64,000 bases of DNA from Rhodopseudomonas palustris JSC-3b (GTDB taxonomy: Bacteria; Pseudomonadota; Alphaproteobacteria; Rhizobiales; Xanthobacteraceae), in NCBI GenBank assembly GCA_000504425.1, contig KI632513.1, positions 3,735,510 to 3,799,509 on the forward strand, read 5' to 3'. The number at the start of each line of letters is the position of its first letter. Within the stretch, counting starts at the first letter, position 1. The notes under the pieces are model-generated. The model did not search any database and was not told where the DNA came from. It worked only from the letters and a program-made list of their open reading frames with translations. The position numbers and the translations under genes are program-made. This document shows, in pieces, positions 36,840 to 46,958 of this stretch.

Positions 36840-37826
36840 ATGAATAAGACCATTCTCTCAGTCGCAGCGGTGCTGGCGATCGGCGCGGGCTCTGCCTCGG
36901 CTGCCGACCTTCCCGCGAAGGTTTACACCAAGGCCCCGGTGCTGGCCCCGGCCTTCAATCCCTGGGACATCGCGTTCGGGACCTCGATCTCGAGCGAGTA
37001 CCTGTTCCGCGGTATTTCGCAGTCGAACCAGAAGCCTTCGGTGTCCGGCTACTTTGAGCCGCGCTACAACGTCACCAAGGACCTGCAGCTGTATGTCGGT
37101 GTTTCGGGGTCGAGCATCTCGTTCACTAACCGTGCGGCGATGGAACTCGATGTCTACGGTGGTATCCGCCCGACCTTCGGCGCGCTCGCCTTCGACTTCG
37201 GTATTTGGGGCTACCTGTATCCGGGTGGGCAGTGCATTGGCGGTTGTCCGGGGGCGGACTCAATTCCCAACAACAATGTCATGAAGAAGGACGTCAGCTT
37301 CTACGAAGGCTACGGCAAGGTGAACTGGACCGTGAACGACATGTTCGCGTTCGGTGTCAACGAGTTCTACACGCCGAGCTTCCTGAACAGCGGCGCCTGG
37401 GGTAACTACACCTCGGTTACCGGCAAATTCACCGCGCCGAGCTCGATCTTCGGCTCCAGCGATGTCGGCATGTATGTGTCGGGTGAATTCGGCCGGCAGT
37501 GGCTTGGAACCTCGGATGCGTTCTACGGCACCCCCATTGCCAGCCCGACCGGCGGCGGACCGTTCCCGAACGGCATCAAGTACAAGGACTACAATACTTG
37601 GAATCTCGGCGTTGGCTTCACCTATAAGGTGTTCGCGCTGGATCTGCGTTACACCGACACCGACCTGTCTAAGGCGGACTGCAACGCCTTCACCAGCGAC
37701 TTCACCGCTGGCTTCAGCGGTGACTACTCGCCGATCAATCCGTATGGCTATGGCTCGAAGTGGTGCGGCTCGCGCTTCACCGCCAAGCTGTCGGCTGACG
37801 TGACGCTGCAGAACAACATCAAGTAA
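36840..37826 (+). CDS. TorF-family outer-membrane porin
   Basis: A 328-residue outer-membrane beta-barrel of the TorF family (TIGR02001 type). A signal peptide ends near SASAADL (about residue 22), and the mature protein starts with a lysine-rich linker and then SISSEYLFRGISQSNQKPSV, the hallmark YxFRGxS(Q) strand. Aromatic, alternating-residue strands continue to the end. The ATG at 36840 follows GGGGAAAACC. Members are proposed general porins; no specific substrate is known. A terminator follows at 37851. Confidence 0.85.
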   Translation: MNKTILSVAAVLAIGAGSASAADLPAKVYTKAPVLAPAFNPWDIAFGTSISSEYLFRGISQSNQKPSVSGYFEPRYNVTKDLQLYVGVSGSSISFTNRAAMELDVYGGIRPTFGALAFDFGIWGYLYPGGQCIGGCPGADSIPNNNVMKKDVSFYEGYGKVNWTVNDMFAFGVNEFYTPSFLNSGAWGNYTSVTGKFTAPSSIFGSSDVGMYVSGEFGRQWLGTSDAFYGTPIASPTGGGPFPNGIKYKDYNTWNLGVGFTYKVFALDLRYTDTDLSKADCNAFTSDFTAGFSGDYSPINPYGYGSKWCGSRFTAKLSADVTLQNNIK

Positions 37827-37850
37827 GCCGTTCTCCTCAGGACGACTTGG

Positions 37851-37882
37851 AAAGGGTGGCGGAGCGATCCGCCGCCCTTTCT
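37851..37882 (+). terminator. Terminator after the porin gene
   Basis: Arms 37851-37863 and 37868-37880 pair with one G-G mismatch around a 4-base loop; the second arm ends CCCTTT. Placed 24 bases after the stop. Confidence 0.7.
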
Positions 37883-37914
37883 GCTGTTGGGGACTGGTCT
37901 AGTGCCATCAGTTT

Positions 37915-38046
37915 GTATCAATGGCCGTCATGCCCGCGCTTGTCGCGGGCAATCCACGTCTTGAAGTCGCGGCAAGATCAGAGACGTCGATGGCCGGGAC
38001 GAGCCCGCCCATGACGTGCGGAGTGGTTGGTATCAATCGCTGTTGG
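37915..38046 (+). repeat. Dispersed intergenic repeat A, copy near 38.0 kb
   Basis: The most complete uninterrupted copy: tatcaatggccgtcatgccc..., caatccacgtcttgaagtcg, ggcaagatca, gacgtcgatggccgggacga, catgacgtgcggagtggttg, tatcaatcgctgttggta. It fills the gap between the porin terminator and the convergent ABC transporter gene. Confidence 0.8.
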
Positions 38047-38048
38047 TA

Positions 38049-39788
38049 TTACGCCAGCTCCCCGACCGGATCGCGCAGCGCGTAGCGCTCGCCGTCGCGC
38101 TCCATGACGATCTTGCGGCTGTGCATGGCGGTCAGCGTCGAGCGGTGGCCGATCGAGATCAGCGTGGTGCCGGGCAGCCGCTCCTGCAGCAATTGGTACA
38201 TGGCCGCCTCCGATGGCTCGTCGAGCGAGGCGGTTGCTTCATCCAGAAACAGAAAATCGGGCCGGTGCAGCAAAGCGCGCGCGATGCCGAGCCGCTGCTG
38301 TTCGCCGAGCGACAGCATCCGATTCCAATGGCCATGCTCGGCCGGGCGTTCCGCCAGCGCCGGCAATCCAACCGCGCTGATCGCGGCCGCGATCTGGTCG
38401 GGCGGGAAGGTGCCGGCGGCCGCGGGATAGCTGACCGCGATGTCGAGCGCCCCGACCGGGAAATATGGCCGCTGCGGCAGCATCATCATGGTGGCGCCGG
38501 CTGGCACCTCGATCTTGCCGGCGCCGAATGGCCAGATGCCGGCAATGCTACGAAACAGCGTGGATTTGCCTGAGCCTGACGGGCCGGTGATCAGCGTGCT
38601 GTCGGCGGTGCGCAGTTGCAGCCCATCGACCGCGAGCAGCGGCTTGTGGTCGGGCAGGTCGATGGTCAGGCCATGCAACGCAATGCCGTCGCGCCCGCCG
38701 CTGCCGAGCTGAATGAGATCGGCGCGGGCGCTCAAGCCGGCGGCCTGGTCGATGGCGGTTTCGAAGCCGGCGAGCCGCGCCACCACCGCCTGCCATTCCG
38801 CTAAGGTCCGGTAGGCGGTGACGAAGAACGACAGCGCTTCCTGCACGCTGCCGAATGCCGAGGCAGTCTGCATCATGCCGCCGAGCTGCACTTTTTGCGC
38901 AAAATAGGCGGGAGCCACCAGGATGTAGGGGAAGATGATCGCCGCCTGCGAATAGCTGGCGGTGAACGCAGTCAGCTTCTTGGTCCGGCTCATGATCTGC
39001 AGCCAGTTGCCGACCACGTGGCGGAAGCGTTCGCCGAGCCGTTCGCGCTCGGCCGGTTCGCCGTGCAGCAGCGCAATCTGTTCGGCGTTCTCCCGGGCGC
39101 GCACCAGATTGAAGCGGAAGTCTGCTTCAAAGCGCTGCTGCTTGAAATTGAGGTCGACCAGCGGCCGGCCGATCAGATGGGTGAGCAGTGTACCGAGGAT
39201 CGCGTAGATCAGCGCGCCCCACACCAGATAGCCGGGGATGTCGTAATCCTGGCCGAACAGATGCAGCGGCGCGGCTTCTGACAGGCCCCACAGGATCACC
39301 ACGAACGAAGCCAGCGACACGATAGAGCCGAGCAGCCCGACGCCGAGCGCCAAGGTACGCTCGACAAACAGTTGGGTGTCTTCAGCGATGCGCTGATCGG
39401 GATTGTCGGCGGCGTCGCCGAGCAATTGCATCTGGTAATGGCGCGCCTGATGCAGCCATTCGCCGAGATAGCGCTCGATCATGAAACGGCGCCAGCGGAT
39501 CTGCAGCCATTGATTGAGATAGAGCTGATAGACTTTGAGCGCGATATAGATCGCGGCCAGCACGCAGAAGTAACCGATCTGATAGGTGAAGACGTCGAGA
39601 TTGCGCTCCTGCAGCGCGTTGTAGAAGGTGTTGTTCCAGCGGTTGAACAGCACCAGCAGCCCGACCACCGCCAGCTCGATGGCAATCACCGCCGACAGCA
39701 GCCCCCAGGCCATCAGCTTGTCGTCGGAGCGGAAATAGGGCGCGGCGATCCGGCCGACGGCCGCCAATGTTATGCCGATCTTTTTCAC
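38049..39788 (-). CDS. SbmA/BacA-like peptide ABC transporter (permease-ATPase fusion)
   Basis: A 579-residue half-transporter. The N-terminal 330 residues form an SbmA/BacA-type six-helix membrane domain (NRWNNTFYNALQERNLDVFT and LNQWLQIRWRRFMIERYL are family motifs). The C-terminal ABC ATPase has Walker A GPSGSGKST, signature LSLGEQQRLGIAR and Walker B FLFLDEATASLD. This arrangement matches BclA of Bradyrhizobium and YddA-like proteins, which take up peptides. The GTG at 39788 is chosen over the longer frame to 39884 because GGAGACC lies upstream. The ligand is unknown. Confidence 0.9.
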   Translation of the reverse strand: MKKIGITLAAVGRIAAPYFRSDDKLMAWGLLSAVIAIELAVVGLLVLFNRWNNTFYNALQERNLDVFTYQIGYFCVLAAIYIALKVYQLYLNQWLQIRWRRFMIERYLGEWLHQARHYQMQLLGDAADNPDQRIAEDTQLFVERTLALGVGLLGSIVSLASFVVILWGLSEAAPLHLFGQDYDIPGYLVWGALIYAILGTLLTHLIGRPLVDLNFKQQRFEADFRFNLVRARENAEQIALLHGEPAERERLGERFRHVVGNWLQIMSRTKKLTAFTASYSQAAIIFPYILVAPAYFAQKVQLGGMMQTASAFGSVQEALSFFVTAYRTLAEWQAVVARLAGFETAIDQAAGLSARADLIQLGSGGRDGIALHGLTIDLPDHKPLLAVDGLQLRTADSTLITGPSGSGKSTLFRSIAGIWPFGAGKIEVPAGATMMMLPQRPYFPVGALDIAVSYPAAAGTFPPDQIAAAISAVGLPALAERPAEHGHWNRMLSLGEQQRLGIARALLHRPDFLFLDEATASLDEPSEAAMYQLLQERLPGTTLISIGHRSTLTAMHSRKIVMERDGERYALRDPVGELA

Positions 39789-40024
39789 GGGATCGAGGTC
39801 TCCACGGTGTTGCAGAAATCGCCAGACAGATAGGTGGTCGTGCCGCGCGCGGCGAGCTTCCGATCTTGCTGCGCGCATAAGCAAGCCGCGCGGCTGCTAC
39901 TCGCAATTTTGTGAGCGGCCGGGCTGGAAGCTGGCGGCGCGCCCGCCGCCGCGGCGCCGGTCGCTAGCCAAGCATGGCTCTGGCGGCTAGAACGCGGCTT
40001 CTTAACACGTCTTGAGGATCGAAC

Positions 40025-40426
40025 ATGCTGCGCGCCTGGTTTCGTCATATCGCTGTCGTCGCTGTGATCGGGATGGCGTTCATCCCCGTGGCGCGGGCGC
40101 AGAGCTTTCCATTCGGTCTTGAGATGACGCTCGATGTCGCGCCGATGCCGGGATCGAAGCGGATTCCGACGCTGGAAATCGGCGATGATGGTGAAGTGCT
40201 GGTCGAGCTGTGGTGCAAGGGCGGCAAGGGCCGCATCTCGATTGCTGGCGACAGCGTGGTGTTCATCCCCGGTGCGATCGCCGACCGTGGCTGTCCGCCG
40301 GCCAAGGTCGAGGCCGATGATGCGCTGCTCAGCGCCCTGACCAACGCCACCAATTGGAGCCGGCAGGGCGATTTCATCACTTTTAGCGGCGCGCAGCCGC
40401 TACGCTTCCGCCTCAACACCAACTGA
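40025..40426 (+). CDS. Secreted META-domain-like protein
   Basis: A 133-residue exported protein with a signal peptide cleaved near VARAQS (residue 26). The mature part has paired strands ending QGDFITFSGAQPLRFRLNT, as in META/HslJ-like domains, and two cysteines (in VELWCKGG and ADRGCPPA) that may form a disulfide. No specific function is known. It converges on the TetR gene and overlaps its 3-prime end by 27 bases (40400-40426). Confidence 0.65.
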   Translation: MLRAWFRHIAVVAVIGMAFIPVARAQSFPFGLEMTLDVAPMPGSKRIPTLEIGDDGEVLVELWCKGGKGRISIAGDSVVFIPGAIADRGCPPAKVEADDALLSALTNATNWSRQGDFITFSGAQPLRFRLNTN

Positions 40427-41023
40427 GGCAGGCGCTGCCGCCACTTGCGGCTCTTGCGGCTTGGCCGCGCAGAGCGAAGCGACCTGCTCCGCCAGCATCT
40501 GCTGCAAGGCTGCCCTGTCGGCATCGCACAGCGGCGCGACGCCGAGCACGCTGCGCAAAATCCCAACCCCAAGCAGCAGCGACGCGATCAGCGAGGCCGG
40601 GGTCTGCGAACTCATTTCCAGCTTGTTGGCCAAAGGCGTGATGAAATTCCGGACCACCACCTCGCGCAGCACGCTGGCCGCTTCCGGGCTGGACAGCGAA
40701 TGCACCACGATGTCGAGCGGCGCGATTTCATCGGCGTCGCGCACCGGGTCGCGCGCCAGCACGTGATTCGTCAGATCGGTGGCGAGATCGGCCTTGGCGC
40801 CGGCAAAAAACCGCTCCGGCTGCAGCGAGGCTTCAACCGCCGCCGCGAACAGTCTTTCCTTCGAACCGAAGCTGCGATGCACATAGGCCACATCAATGCC
40901 CACATCAGCGGCGATGTCGCGTAGGCCCGTGGCTTCGTAGGAATGCCGTGAGAAACGCGCAATGGCGGCGTTCAGGATGCGGTCACGGGTTGTGATTTTC
41001 ACGGGTGCGGATTCACGTTGCAT
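40400..41023 (-). CDS. TetR/AcrR family transcriptional regulator
   Basis: A 207-residue TetR-type regulator divergently oriented to the HlyD-RbbA-YhhJ export operon. The helix-turn-helix domain reads TRDRILNAAIARFSRHSYEA, TGLRDIAADVGIDVAYVHRS, FGSKERLF. A symmetrical 14-base site in the 148-base divergent region is a likely operator. By position it should control the export genes, probably as a repressor relieved by the exported compound. Confidence 0.9.
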   Translation of the reverse strand: MQRESAPVKITTRDRILNAAIARFSRHSYEATGLRDIAADVGIDVAYVHRSFGSKERLFAAAVEASLQPERFFAGAKADLATDLTNHVLARDPVRDADEIAPLDIVVHSLSSPEAASVLREVVVRNFITPLANKLEMSSQTPASLIASLLLGVGILRSVLGVAPLCDADRAALQQMLAEQVASLCAAKPQEPQVAAAPASVGVEAEA

Positions 41024-41080
41024 CGGTGGTGGCCGTTATTGTTGTCATCATCCATAATTGAAGACTATTCTAAGAACAGG

Positions 41081-41094
41081 TCAACAACTGTTGA
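41081..41094. promoter_or_regulatory. Inverted repeat between tetR and the HlyD gene (probable operator)
   Basis: TCAACA (41081-41086) and TGTTGA (41089-41094) are exact reverse complements with a 2-base centre. The site is AT-rich and lies between the two divergent starts (41023 and 41172), where a TetR repressor would act on both. Confidence 0.5.
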
Positions 41095-41171
41095 TATAAG
41101 TCAAGGTAGTCTAGGGTTTCGATGCGTAGTCGTGAAGTCTTCCGTTGCCTAGGTTGTTGAGAGAAGCGTCG

Positions 41172-42239
41172 ATGACGAAGGATTGGAAGCGCTGGCTGCT
41201 CATTGCCAGCGTGGCGATTGCAGCCGGAGGTTATGCCGGCTGGGTGAAGTTCGGCACAAGCTCGCTGCCCTCCGGCATCGCCAGCGGTAACGGCCGGATC
41301 GAGGCCACCGAAATCGACGTCTCGACCAAAGCGCCCGGGCGGATTCGAGAAATCCTCGTCAAAGAGGGCGACTATGTGACCGCCGGCCAGGTGCTGGCGC
41401 GCATGGACACCGATCAGCTCGAAGCGCAGCGCCGCCAGGCTGAGGCGCAGCTGCGCCGCGCCACCATCAGCGTCGAGACCGCCAAGAGCCTGGTCGCGCA
41501 GCGCGAGGCGGAGCGGACCGCGGCGGTGGCGGTGATCGCGCAGCGTGAAGCGCAGCTCGATTCCCTGCATCGCAAGCTGGTGCGCGCCGAAACGCTGATC
41601 AAGACTAGCGCGGTGTCGCAGCAGGTGCTGGATGACGACCGTGCCAATGAGCAGGGCGCGCAGGCCGCGGTCGCCGCGGCGAAGGCGCAGCTGGCGGCCA
41701 CCGAGGCCGCGATCAGCGCCGCCAATGCCGCGGTCATCGATGCCACCGCCGCGGTTGATGCCGCCAAGGCCGCGATCGAGAGCATCACCGTTGAGATCAA
41801 TGACAGCACGCTGAAATCGCCGCGCGATGGCCGCGTGCAATATCGCGTCGCGCAGCCGGGCGAAGTGCTGGCCGCCGGCGGCCGGGTGCTCAATCTGGTC
41901 GATCTCGGCGACGTTTATATGACGTTCTTCCTGCCAACCACCCAGGCCGGGCAGGTGGCGCTCGGCGCGCCGGTGCGGCTCGTGCTCGACGCCGTGCCGC
42001 AATATGTGATCCCGGCCAAGGTCACCTTTGTCGCCGATGTCGCGCAGTTCACGCCCAAGACGGTGGAGACCGAGGAAGAACGGCTCAAGCTGATGTTCCG
42101 GATCAAGGCCCACATCCCGCAGGAATTGCTGCGCAAATACATTCAGCGCGTCAAAACCGGGCTGCCGGGCATGGCCTATGTCCAGCTTGATCCCAAGGTC
42201 GATTGGCCCGCCAGCCTGCACGGAAAACTCGTGCAATGA
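41172..42239 (+). CDS. HlyD/YhiI-like membrane fusion protein
   Basis: A 355-residue periplasmic adaptor. One N-terminal membrane anchor (7-24) is followed by the lipoyl-type segment ([20 protein letters not shown]), a long coiled-coil hairpin (about 80-225, rich in AQREAER and [12 protein letters not shown]) and the beta-barrel part. It links the inner-membrane ABC transporter to an outer-membrane channel. The ATG at 42236 of the next gene overlaps its stop. The order adaptor, fused ATPase-permease, permease is the same as yhiI-rbbA-yhhJ in E. coli. Confidence 0.92.
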   Translation: MTKDWKRWLLIASVAIAAGGYAGWVKFGTSSLPSGIASGNGRIEATEIDVSTKAPGRIREILVKEGDYVTAGQVLARMDTDQLEAQRRQAEAQLRRATISVETAKSLVAQREAERTAAVAVIAQREAQLDSLHRKLVRAETLIKTSAVSQQVLDDDRANEQGAQAAVAAAKAQLAATEAAISAANAAVIDATAAVDAAKAAIESITVEINDSTLKSPRDGRVQYRVAQPGEVLAAGGRVLNLVDLGDVYMTFFLPTTQAGQVALGAPVRLVLDAVPQYVIPAKVTFVADVAQFTPKTVETEEERLKLMFRIKAHIPQELLRKYIQRVKTGLPGMAYVQLDPKVDWPASLHGKLVQ

Positions 42240-45034
42240 CCCCGATGCCGGGCGTTGCGGCGGCGAAGCCGGTGGTCCGGCTCGGCGGCGTCGGGCTGCG
42301 CTATGGCGCCACCGTCGCGCTCGACGGCATTTCGCTCGACATTCCCGCCGATCGCATGATCGGCCTGATCGGGCCGGACGGCGTCGGCAAATCCTCGCTG
42401 CTGTCCTTGATTGCCGGTGCGCGCGCCGTGCAGCAGGGCCAGATCGAAGTGCTGGGCGGCGATATCGCCGACTTCCGCCATCGCCGCCGGGTGTGCCCGC
42501 GGATCGCCTATATGCCGCAAGGGCTCGGCAAGAATCTCTATCCGACGCTGTCGGTGTTCGAGAATGTCGATTTCTTCGGCCGGCTGTTCGGCCACTCCAA
42601 GCGCGAGCGCGAGGCGCGCATTGCCGAGCTGCTGAAAAGCACGGGCCTTGATCCGTTTGCGGATCGGCCGGCCGGCAAATTGTCGGGCGGCATGAAGCAG
42701 AAGCTCGGCCTGTGCTGCGCGCTGATTCACGATCCCGACCTGCTGATCCTGGACGAGCCGACCACCGGCGTCGATCCGTTGTCGCGCCGGCAGTTTTGGG
42801 AGCTGATCGACAGCATCCGCAAGTCGCGCCAGGGCATGAGCGTGATCGTCGCCACCGCCTATATGGAAGAGGCGGCGCGCTTCGATTGGCTGGTGGCGAT
42901 GAATGCCGGCAAGGTGCTGGCGACCGGCACGCCGCAGCAATTGCTGGCGCAGACCGCGGCCAAGAATCTCGATGCGGCCTTCATCGCGCTGCTGCCGGAA
43001 GAGGAACGGCGCGGCCATGCCGAGGTGGTGATCCCGCCGCGGCCGGCCACGGTCCGCAGCGAGCCGGCGATCGAAGCCGAACATCTCACCATGCGCTTCG
43101 ACAGCTTCACCGCGGTCGATAACGTCTCGTTCCGGATCGAACGCGGCGAAATCTTTGGCTTCCTCGGCTCCAATGGCTGCGGCAAGACCACCACCATGAA
43201 GATGCTCACCGGCCTTCTGGCGGCGAGCGAGGGCAAGGCCAAGCTGTTCGGCGGCGAGGTCGATCCGCGCGACATGGCGATCCGGCGCCGCGTCGGTTAC
43301 ATGTCGCAAGCGTTCTCGCTGTATAGCGAACTGACGGTGCGCCAAAATCTCGATCTGCACGCCCGGCTGTTCCAGATGGCGCCGCAGGCGATCCCGGCCC
43401 GCATCGTGGAGATGTCGCAGCGCTTCGATCTGGTCGAGGTGATGGACGAATTGCCGGACGCGCTGCCGCTCGGCATCCGGCAGCGGCTGTCGCTGGCGGT
43501 GGCGATGATCCACTCGCCCGACATTCTGATCCTGGACGAGCCGACCTCCGGCGTTGATCCGGTGGCGCGCGACGGCTTTTGGCAAATCCTGTCGGACCTG
43601 TCGCGCAAGGACAACGTCACCATCTTCGTCTCGACCCACTTCATGAATGAGGCGGAGCGCTGCGACCGCATCTCGCTGATGCATGCCGGCAAGGTGTTAA
43701 TCAGCGACAGCCCGGACAAGATCATCGCCTCGCGCAGCGCGGCCTCGCTGGAAGACGCCTTCATCGCCTATCTGGAAGAAGCGATCGGCGAAACCGCGGC
43801 GCCGAGCCCGGCGCCGAGCCCGGTGCCCAGCGCGGCGCCTGCTGCCGCGGCAGCCACCGCGCCGGTGGCGGCCGCGCCGCGCGGCTGGATGACGTCGCTG
43901 CGGCGCTGGTTCGATCCGCGGCGGATGTTTGCCTATACGCGGCGCGAGGCGCTCGAGCTGCGCCGCGATCCGATCCGTGCCGCGATGGCGATGCTCGGCA
44001 GCGTGGTGCTGATGTTCGTGCTTGGCTACGGCATCAATCTCGATGTCGAAAAACTGTCCTTTGCCGCGCTCGACCGCGACGACACCGGCATCAGCCGCGA
44101 CTACATTTTGCAGATCGCCGGCTCGCGTTATTTTTCGGAAAAGGCGCCGATCACCGATTACGCCGATCTCGACCGGCGAATGCGCAGCGGCGAGCTGACG
44201 CTGGCGATCGAGATTCCACCCGGTTTTGGCCGCGACGTATCGCGCGGCAATAAGGTCGAAATCGGTGCCTGGATCGACGGCGCCATGCCGGCGCGGGCCG
44301 AGACCACCCGCGGCTATGTGCAGGCCATGCATCTCAGCTGGCTGACTCAGAAGGCGCGCGAGATCTATGGCGACGCCGCGGCGGTCGGCAAATTCCAGAT
44401 CGCGATGCGCTATCGCTACAATCCCGGCGTCAAGAGTCTGGTGGCGATGGCGCCGGCGGTGATTCCGCTGTTGCTGCTGATGATCCCGGCGATGCTCGCC
44501 GTGCTCAGCGTGGTGCGCGAAAAAGAACTCGGCTCGATCATCAATTTCTATGCGACGCCAACCACACGGCTGGAATTCTTGGTCGGCAAGCAGTTGCCCT
44601 ATATCGCCTTGGCGATGCTGAACGCGGTGCTGCTGACCGCATTCGCGATCGTGGTGTTCCAGGTGCCGTTCACCGGCAGCTTTATCGCCTTCACCTGCGG
44701 CGCGCTGCTCTATGTCGCGATCGCCACCGCGATCGGCCTCGTGCTGTCGACCTTCATGAAAAGCCAGATCGCGGCGATCTTCGGCACGGCGCTGATCACG
44801 CTGATCCCGGCGATCCAGTTCTCCGGCCTGATCGATCCGGTGTCGTCGCTGCAGGGCTTTGGCGCCTTGATCGGCCAGGTGTACCCGACCACCTATTTCG
44901 TCAACATCACCCGCGGCGCGTTCTCCAAGGCGCTCGGCCTGTCCGACATGTGGTCGTCATTCGTGCCGTTGTTGATCACCGCGCCGCTGCTGGTGGTGCT
45001 CGGCACCGTGCTGTTGAAAAAGCAGGCGAGGTGA
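42236..45034 (+). CDS. RbbA/YhiH-type ABC transporter: two ATPases fused to a permease
   Basis: A 932-residue fusion. The first ATPase (about 10-235) has Walker [10 protein letters not shown] and [14 protein letters not shown]. The second (about 285-500) has GSNGCGKTT, but its signature is degenerate ([12 protein letters not shown]). A proline/alanine linker follows (about 515-550). The C-terminal part is an ABC-2-type permease with a large periplasmic domain after a first helix and about five closing helices. The same architecture is found in E. coli RbbA (YhiH). The ATG overlaps the HlyD stop. An exporter of an unknown compound is the likeliest role. Confidence 0.92.
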   Translation: MTPMPGVAAAKPVVRLGGVGLRYGATVALDGISLDIPADRMIGLIGPDGVGKSSLLSLIAGARAVQQGQIEVLGGDIADFRHRRRVCPRIAYMPQGLGKNLYPTLSVFENVDFFGRLFGHSKREREARIAELLKSTGLDPFADRPAGKLSGGMKQKLGLCCALIHDPDLLILDEPTTGVDPLSRRQFWELIDSIRKSRQGMSVIVATAYMEEAARFDWLVAMNAGKVLATGTPQQLLAQTAAKNLDAAFIALLPEEERRGHAEVVIPPRPATVRSEPAIEAEHLTMRFDSFTAVDNVSFRIERGEIFGFLGSNGCGKTTTMKMLTGLLAASEGKAKLFGGEVDPRDMAIRRRVGYMSQAFSLYSELTVRQNLDLHARLFQMAPQAIPARIVEMSQRFDLVEVMDELPDALPLGIRQRLSLAVAMIHSPDILILDEPTSGVDPVARDGFWQILSDLSRKDNVTIFVSTHFMNEAERCDRISLMHAGKVLISDSPDKIIASRSAASLEDAFIAYLEEAIGETAAPSPAPSPVPSAAPAAAAATAPVAAAPRGWMTSLRRWFDPRRMFAYTRREALELRRDPIRAAMAMLGSVVLMFVLGYGINLDVEKLSFAALDRDDTGISRDYILQIAGSRYFSEKAPITDYADLDRRMRSGELTLAIEIPPGFGRDVSRGNKVEIGAWIDGAMPARAETTRGYVQAMHLSWLTQKAREIYGDAAAVGKFQIAMRYRYNPGVKSLVAMAPAVIPLLLLMIPAMLAVLSVVREKELGSIINFYATPTTRLEFLVGKQLPYIALAMLNAVLLTAFAIVVFQVPFTGSFIAFTCGALLYVAIATAIGLVLSTFMKSQIAAIFGTALITLIPAIQFSGLIDPVSSLQGFGALIGQVYPTTYFVNITRGAFSKALGLSDMWSSFVPLLITAPLLVVLGTVLLKKQAR

Positions 45035-45037
45035 GCC

Positions 45038-46150
45038 ATGCGCCTGGCCAACATCCTGCAACTCGGCATCAAGGAGCTGCGCGGCCTGCTGCGCGATCCG
45101 ATGCTGATCGCGCTGATCATCTATGCCTTCACCGGGTCGATCTATGTCGGCTCCAAGGCGATCCCGGAATCCTTGAACCATGCGGCGATCTCGATCGTCG
45201 ATGAAGACCGCTCGCCGGTGTCCTCGCGGATCGCGACCGCATTCACGCCGCCCTATTTTTCCGTGCCCAAGCTGATCTCGCAGCAAGAGATGGATCAGCG
45301 CATGGACGCGGGCATGGACACGTTCGCGATCGACATTCCGCCGCAGTTTCAGAGCGATCTGCTAGCCGGCAAATCGCCGACCATTCAGCTCAATATCGAC
45401 GCCACCCGCATGACCCAGGCGTTCACGGGCGGCGGCTATGTGCAATCGATCGTCACCAGTGAACTGAACGAGTTTCTGAGCCGCCACCGCGCGGCCACCA
45501 GCGTGCCGGTCGAGCTGGCGCTGCGGGTGCGGTTCAACGCGCAGATCAACAAGGGTTGGTTCGGCGCCATCAACGAGCTGATCACCGCCATCACCATGCT
45601 GTCGATCATCCTGACCGGCGCCGCGCTGATCCGCGAGCGCGAGCACGGCACCATCGAGCATCTGTTGGTGATGCCGGTGACGCCGCTCGAAATCATGGTC
45701 AGCAAGATCTGGTCGATGGGGCTGGTGGTGCTGGTCGCCTCGGCGATTTCGCTGCTGTTCGTGGTCGAGGGCGTGCTGGCGGTGCCGATCCAGGGCTCGA
45801 TGCCGCTGTTTCTGTTCGGCGTGGTGCTGCATCTGTTTGCCACCACCTGCATGGGCATTTTCCTCGCCACCGTGGCCGGCACCATGCCGCAATTCGGCTT
45901 GCTGCTGATGCTGACGCTGCTGCCGCTGCAGGCGCTGTCGGGCGGGCTGACGCCGCGCGAGAGCATGCCGCAGATCATCCAGGACATCATGCTGCTGGCG
46001 CCCAACACCCATTTCGTGTCGATGGCGCAATCGATCCTATTCCGCGGTGCTGGCCTTGATGTGGTGTGGCCGCAATTGCTGGCGCTGCTGGCGATCGGCT
46101 CGGTGCTGTTCGTGTTCTCGCTCGGGCGCTTCCGCCGGTTCCTGCGCTGA
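45038..46150 (+). CDS. ABC-2 type permease, YhhJ-like
   Basis: A 370-residue inner-membrane permease. A first helix near residues 22-42 precedes a periplasmic domain (about 45-165), and five more helices follow (from ITAITMLSIILTGAALIRE). EREHGTIEHLLVMPVTPLEI is the conserved cytoplasmic loop of the ABC-2 family. It starts three bases after the fused gene and completes the transporter: it should pair with the permease part of the preceding protein. Confidence 0.93.
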   Translation: MRLANILQLGIKELRGLLRDPMLIALIIYAFTGSIYVGSKAIPESLNHAAISIVDEDRSPVSSRIATAFTPPYFSVPKLISQQEMDQRMDAGMDTFAIDIPPQFQSDLLAGKSPTIQLNIDATRMTQAFTGGGYVQSIVTSELNEFLSRHRAATSVPVELALRVRFNAQINKGWFGAINELITAITMLSIILTGAALIREREHGTIEHLLVMPVTPLEIMVSKIWSMGLVVLVASAISLLFVVEGVLAVPIQGSMPLFLFGVVLHLFATTCMGIFLATVAGTMPQFGLLLMLTLLPLQALSGGLTPRESMPQIIQDIMLLAPNTHFVSMAQSILFRGAGLDVVWPQLLALLAIGSVLFVFSLGRFRRFLR

Positions 46151-46436
46151 TCATGGCCACGGCGACCACGCGCGGTCCGTGATGACGCGCTGCAATCACG
46201 TGCTGCTATCTTGATCTGCTGATTTTATCAGCAATCATGGATGCGTTTTCGCCAGGCGTACTTCATTGATTTTTCGTCGCAAAGCTGACGGCTGCTCAAA
46301 GCTCAACTCAAAATATGCCGTGCTGATTACTAGCCGTCCGGTAAAAGCCCGACGGGGATTTCTCCATTTATTTCCAATTTTATTAAGAGCCGTCGTCGTA
46401 GCACTACGGGGTCTTTCGGTAGCTGGAATGGCTCCA

Positions 46437-46958
46437 ATGTCCGCATCGCTCAAGCCGACGAGCGTCGAACGGTTTTTCGACGCTGACGACATCATCGTTT
46501 CGAAGACTGATCTCAAGGGACGGATCACTTACGCGAATCCGACCTTCTGCCGGATTGCCGGGTACGACGAAGATGAACTGCTCGGCCAGCCGCATAGCAT
46601 CATCCGTCATCCCGACATGCCGCGCTGCGTGTTCAAGCTGTTGTGGGACACGCTGGAGCAACGCCGCGAAATCTTCGCCTATGTGAAGAACATGGCGAGG
46701 AATGGCGACTTCTACTGGGTGTTCGCCCATGTGACGCCGTCCTACGGCGCGACCGGCGAGGTGGTCGGCTATCACTCGAACCGCCGTGTGCCCGATCGAC
46801 GGGTGGTGGCGGCGATCGAGCCGCTCTACGCGGAGCTGTTGCGTGAAGAACAGTCGCATCGCAACGGCAAGGATGCGCTGGCCGCAGGATATCGCCGCCT
46901 TTTGGATTTCGTGACAGCAAAGAACATGAGCTATGATGAGCTTATCTTCGCTCTCTAA
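46437..46958 (+). CDS. Aer-like PAS-domain sensor protein
   Basis: A 173-residue cytoplasmic protein with a single PAS domain (about 12-125): [40 protein letters not shown], then [18 protein letters not shown]. This is the FAD-type PAS of Aer energy-taxis receptors. It ends in a helical tail and overlaps the MCP gene by 26 bases, so the two probably form one receptor from separate chains. ATGs at 46428 and 46437 are both possible; neither has a strong ribosome site. The frame continues upstream without similarity. Confidence 0.8.
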   Translation: MSASLKPTSVERFFDADDIIVSKTDLKGRITYANPTFCRIAGYDEDELLGQPHSIIRHPDMPRCVFKLLWDTLEQRREIFAYVKNMARNGDFYWVFAHVTPSYGATGEVVGYHSNRRVPDRRVVAAIEPLYAELLREEQSHRNGKDALAAGYRRLLDFVTAKNMSYDELIFAL

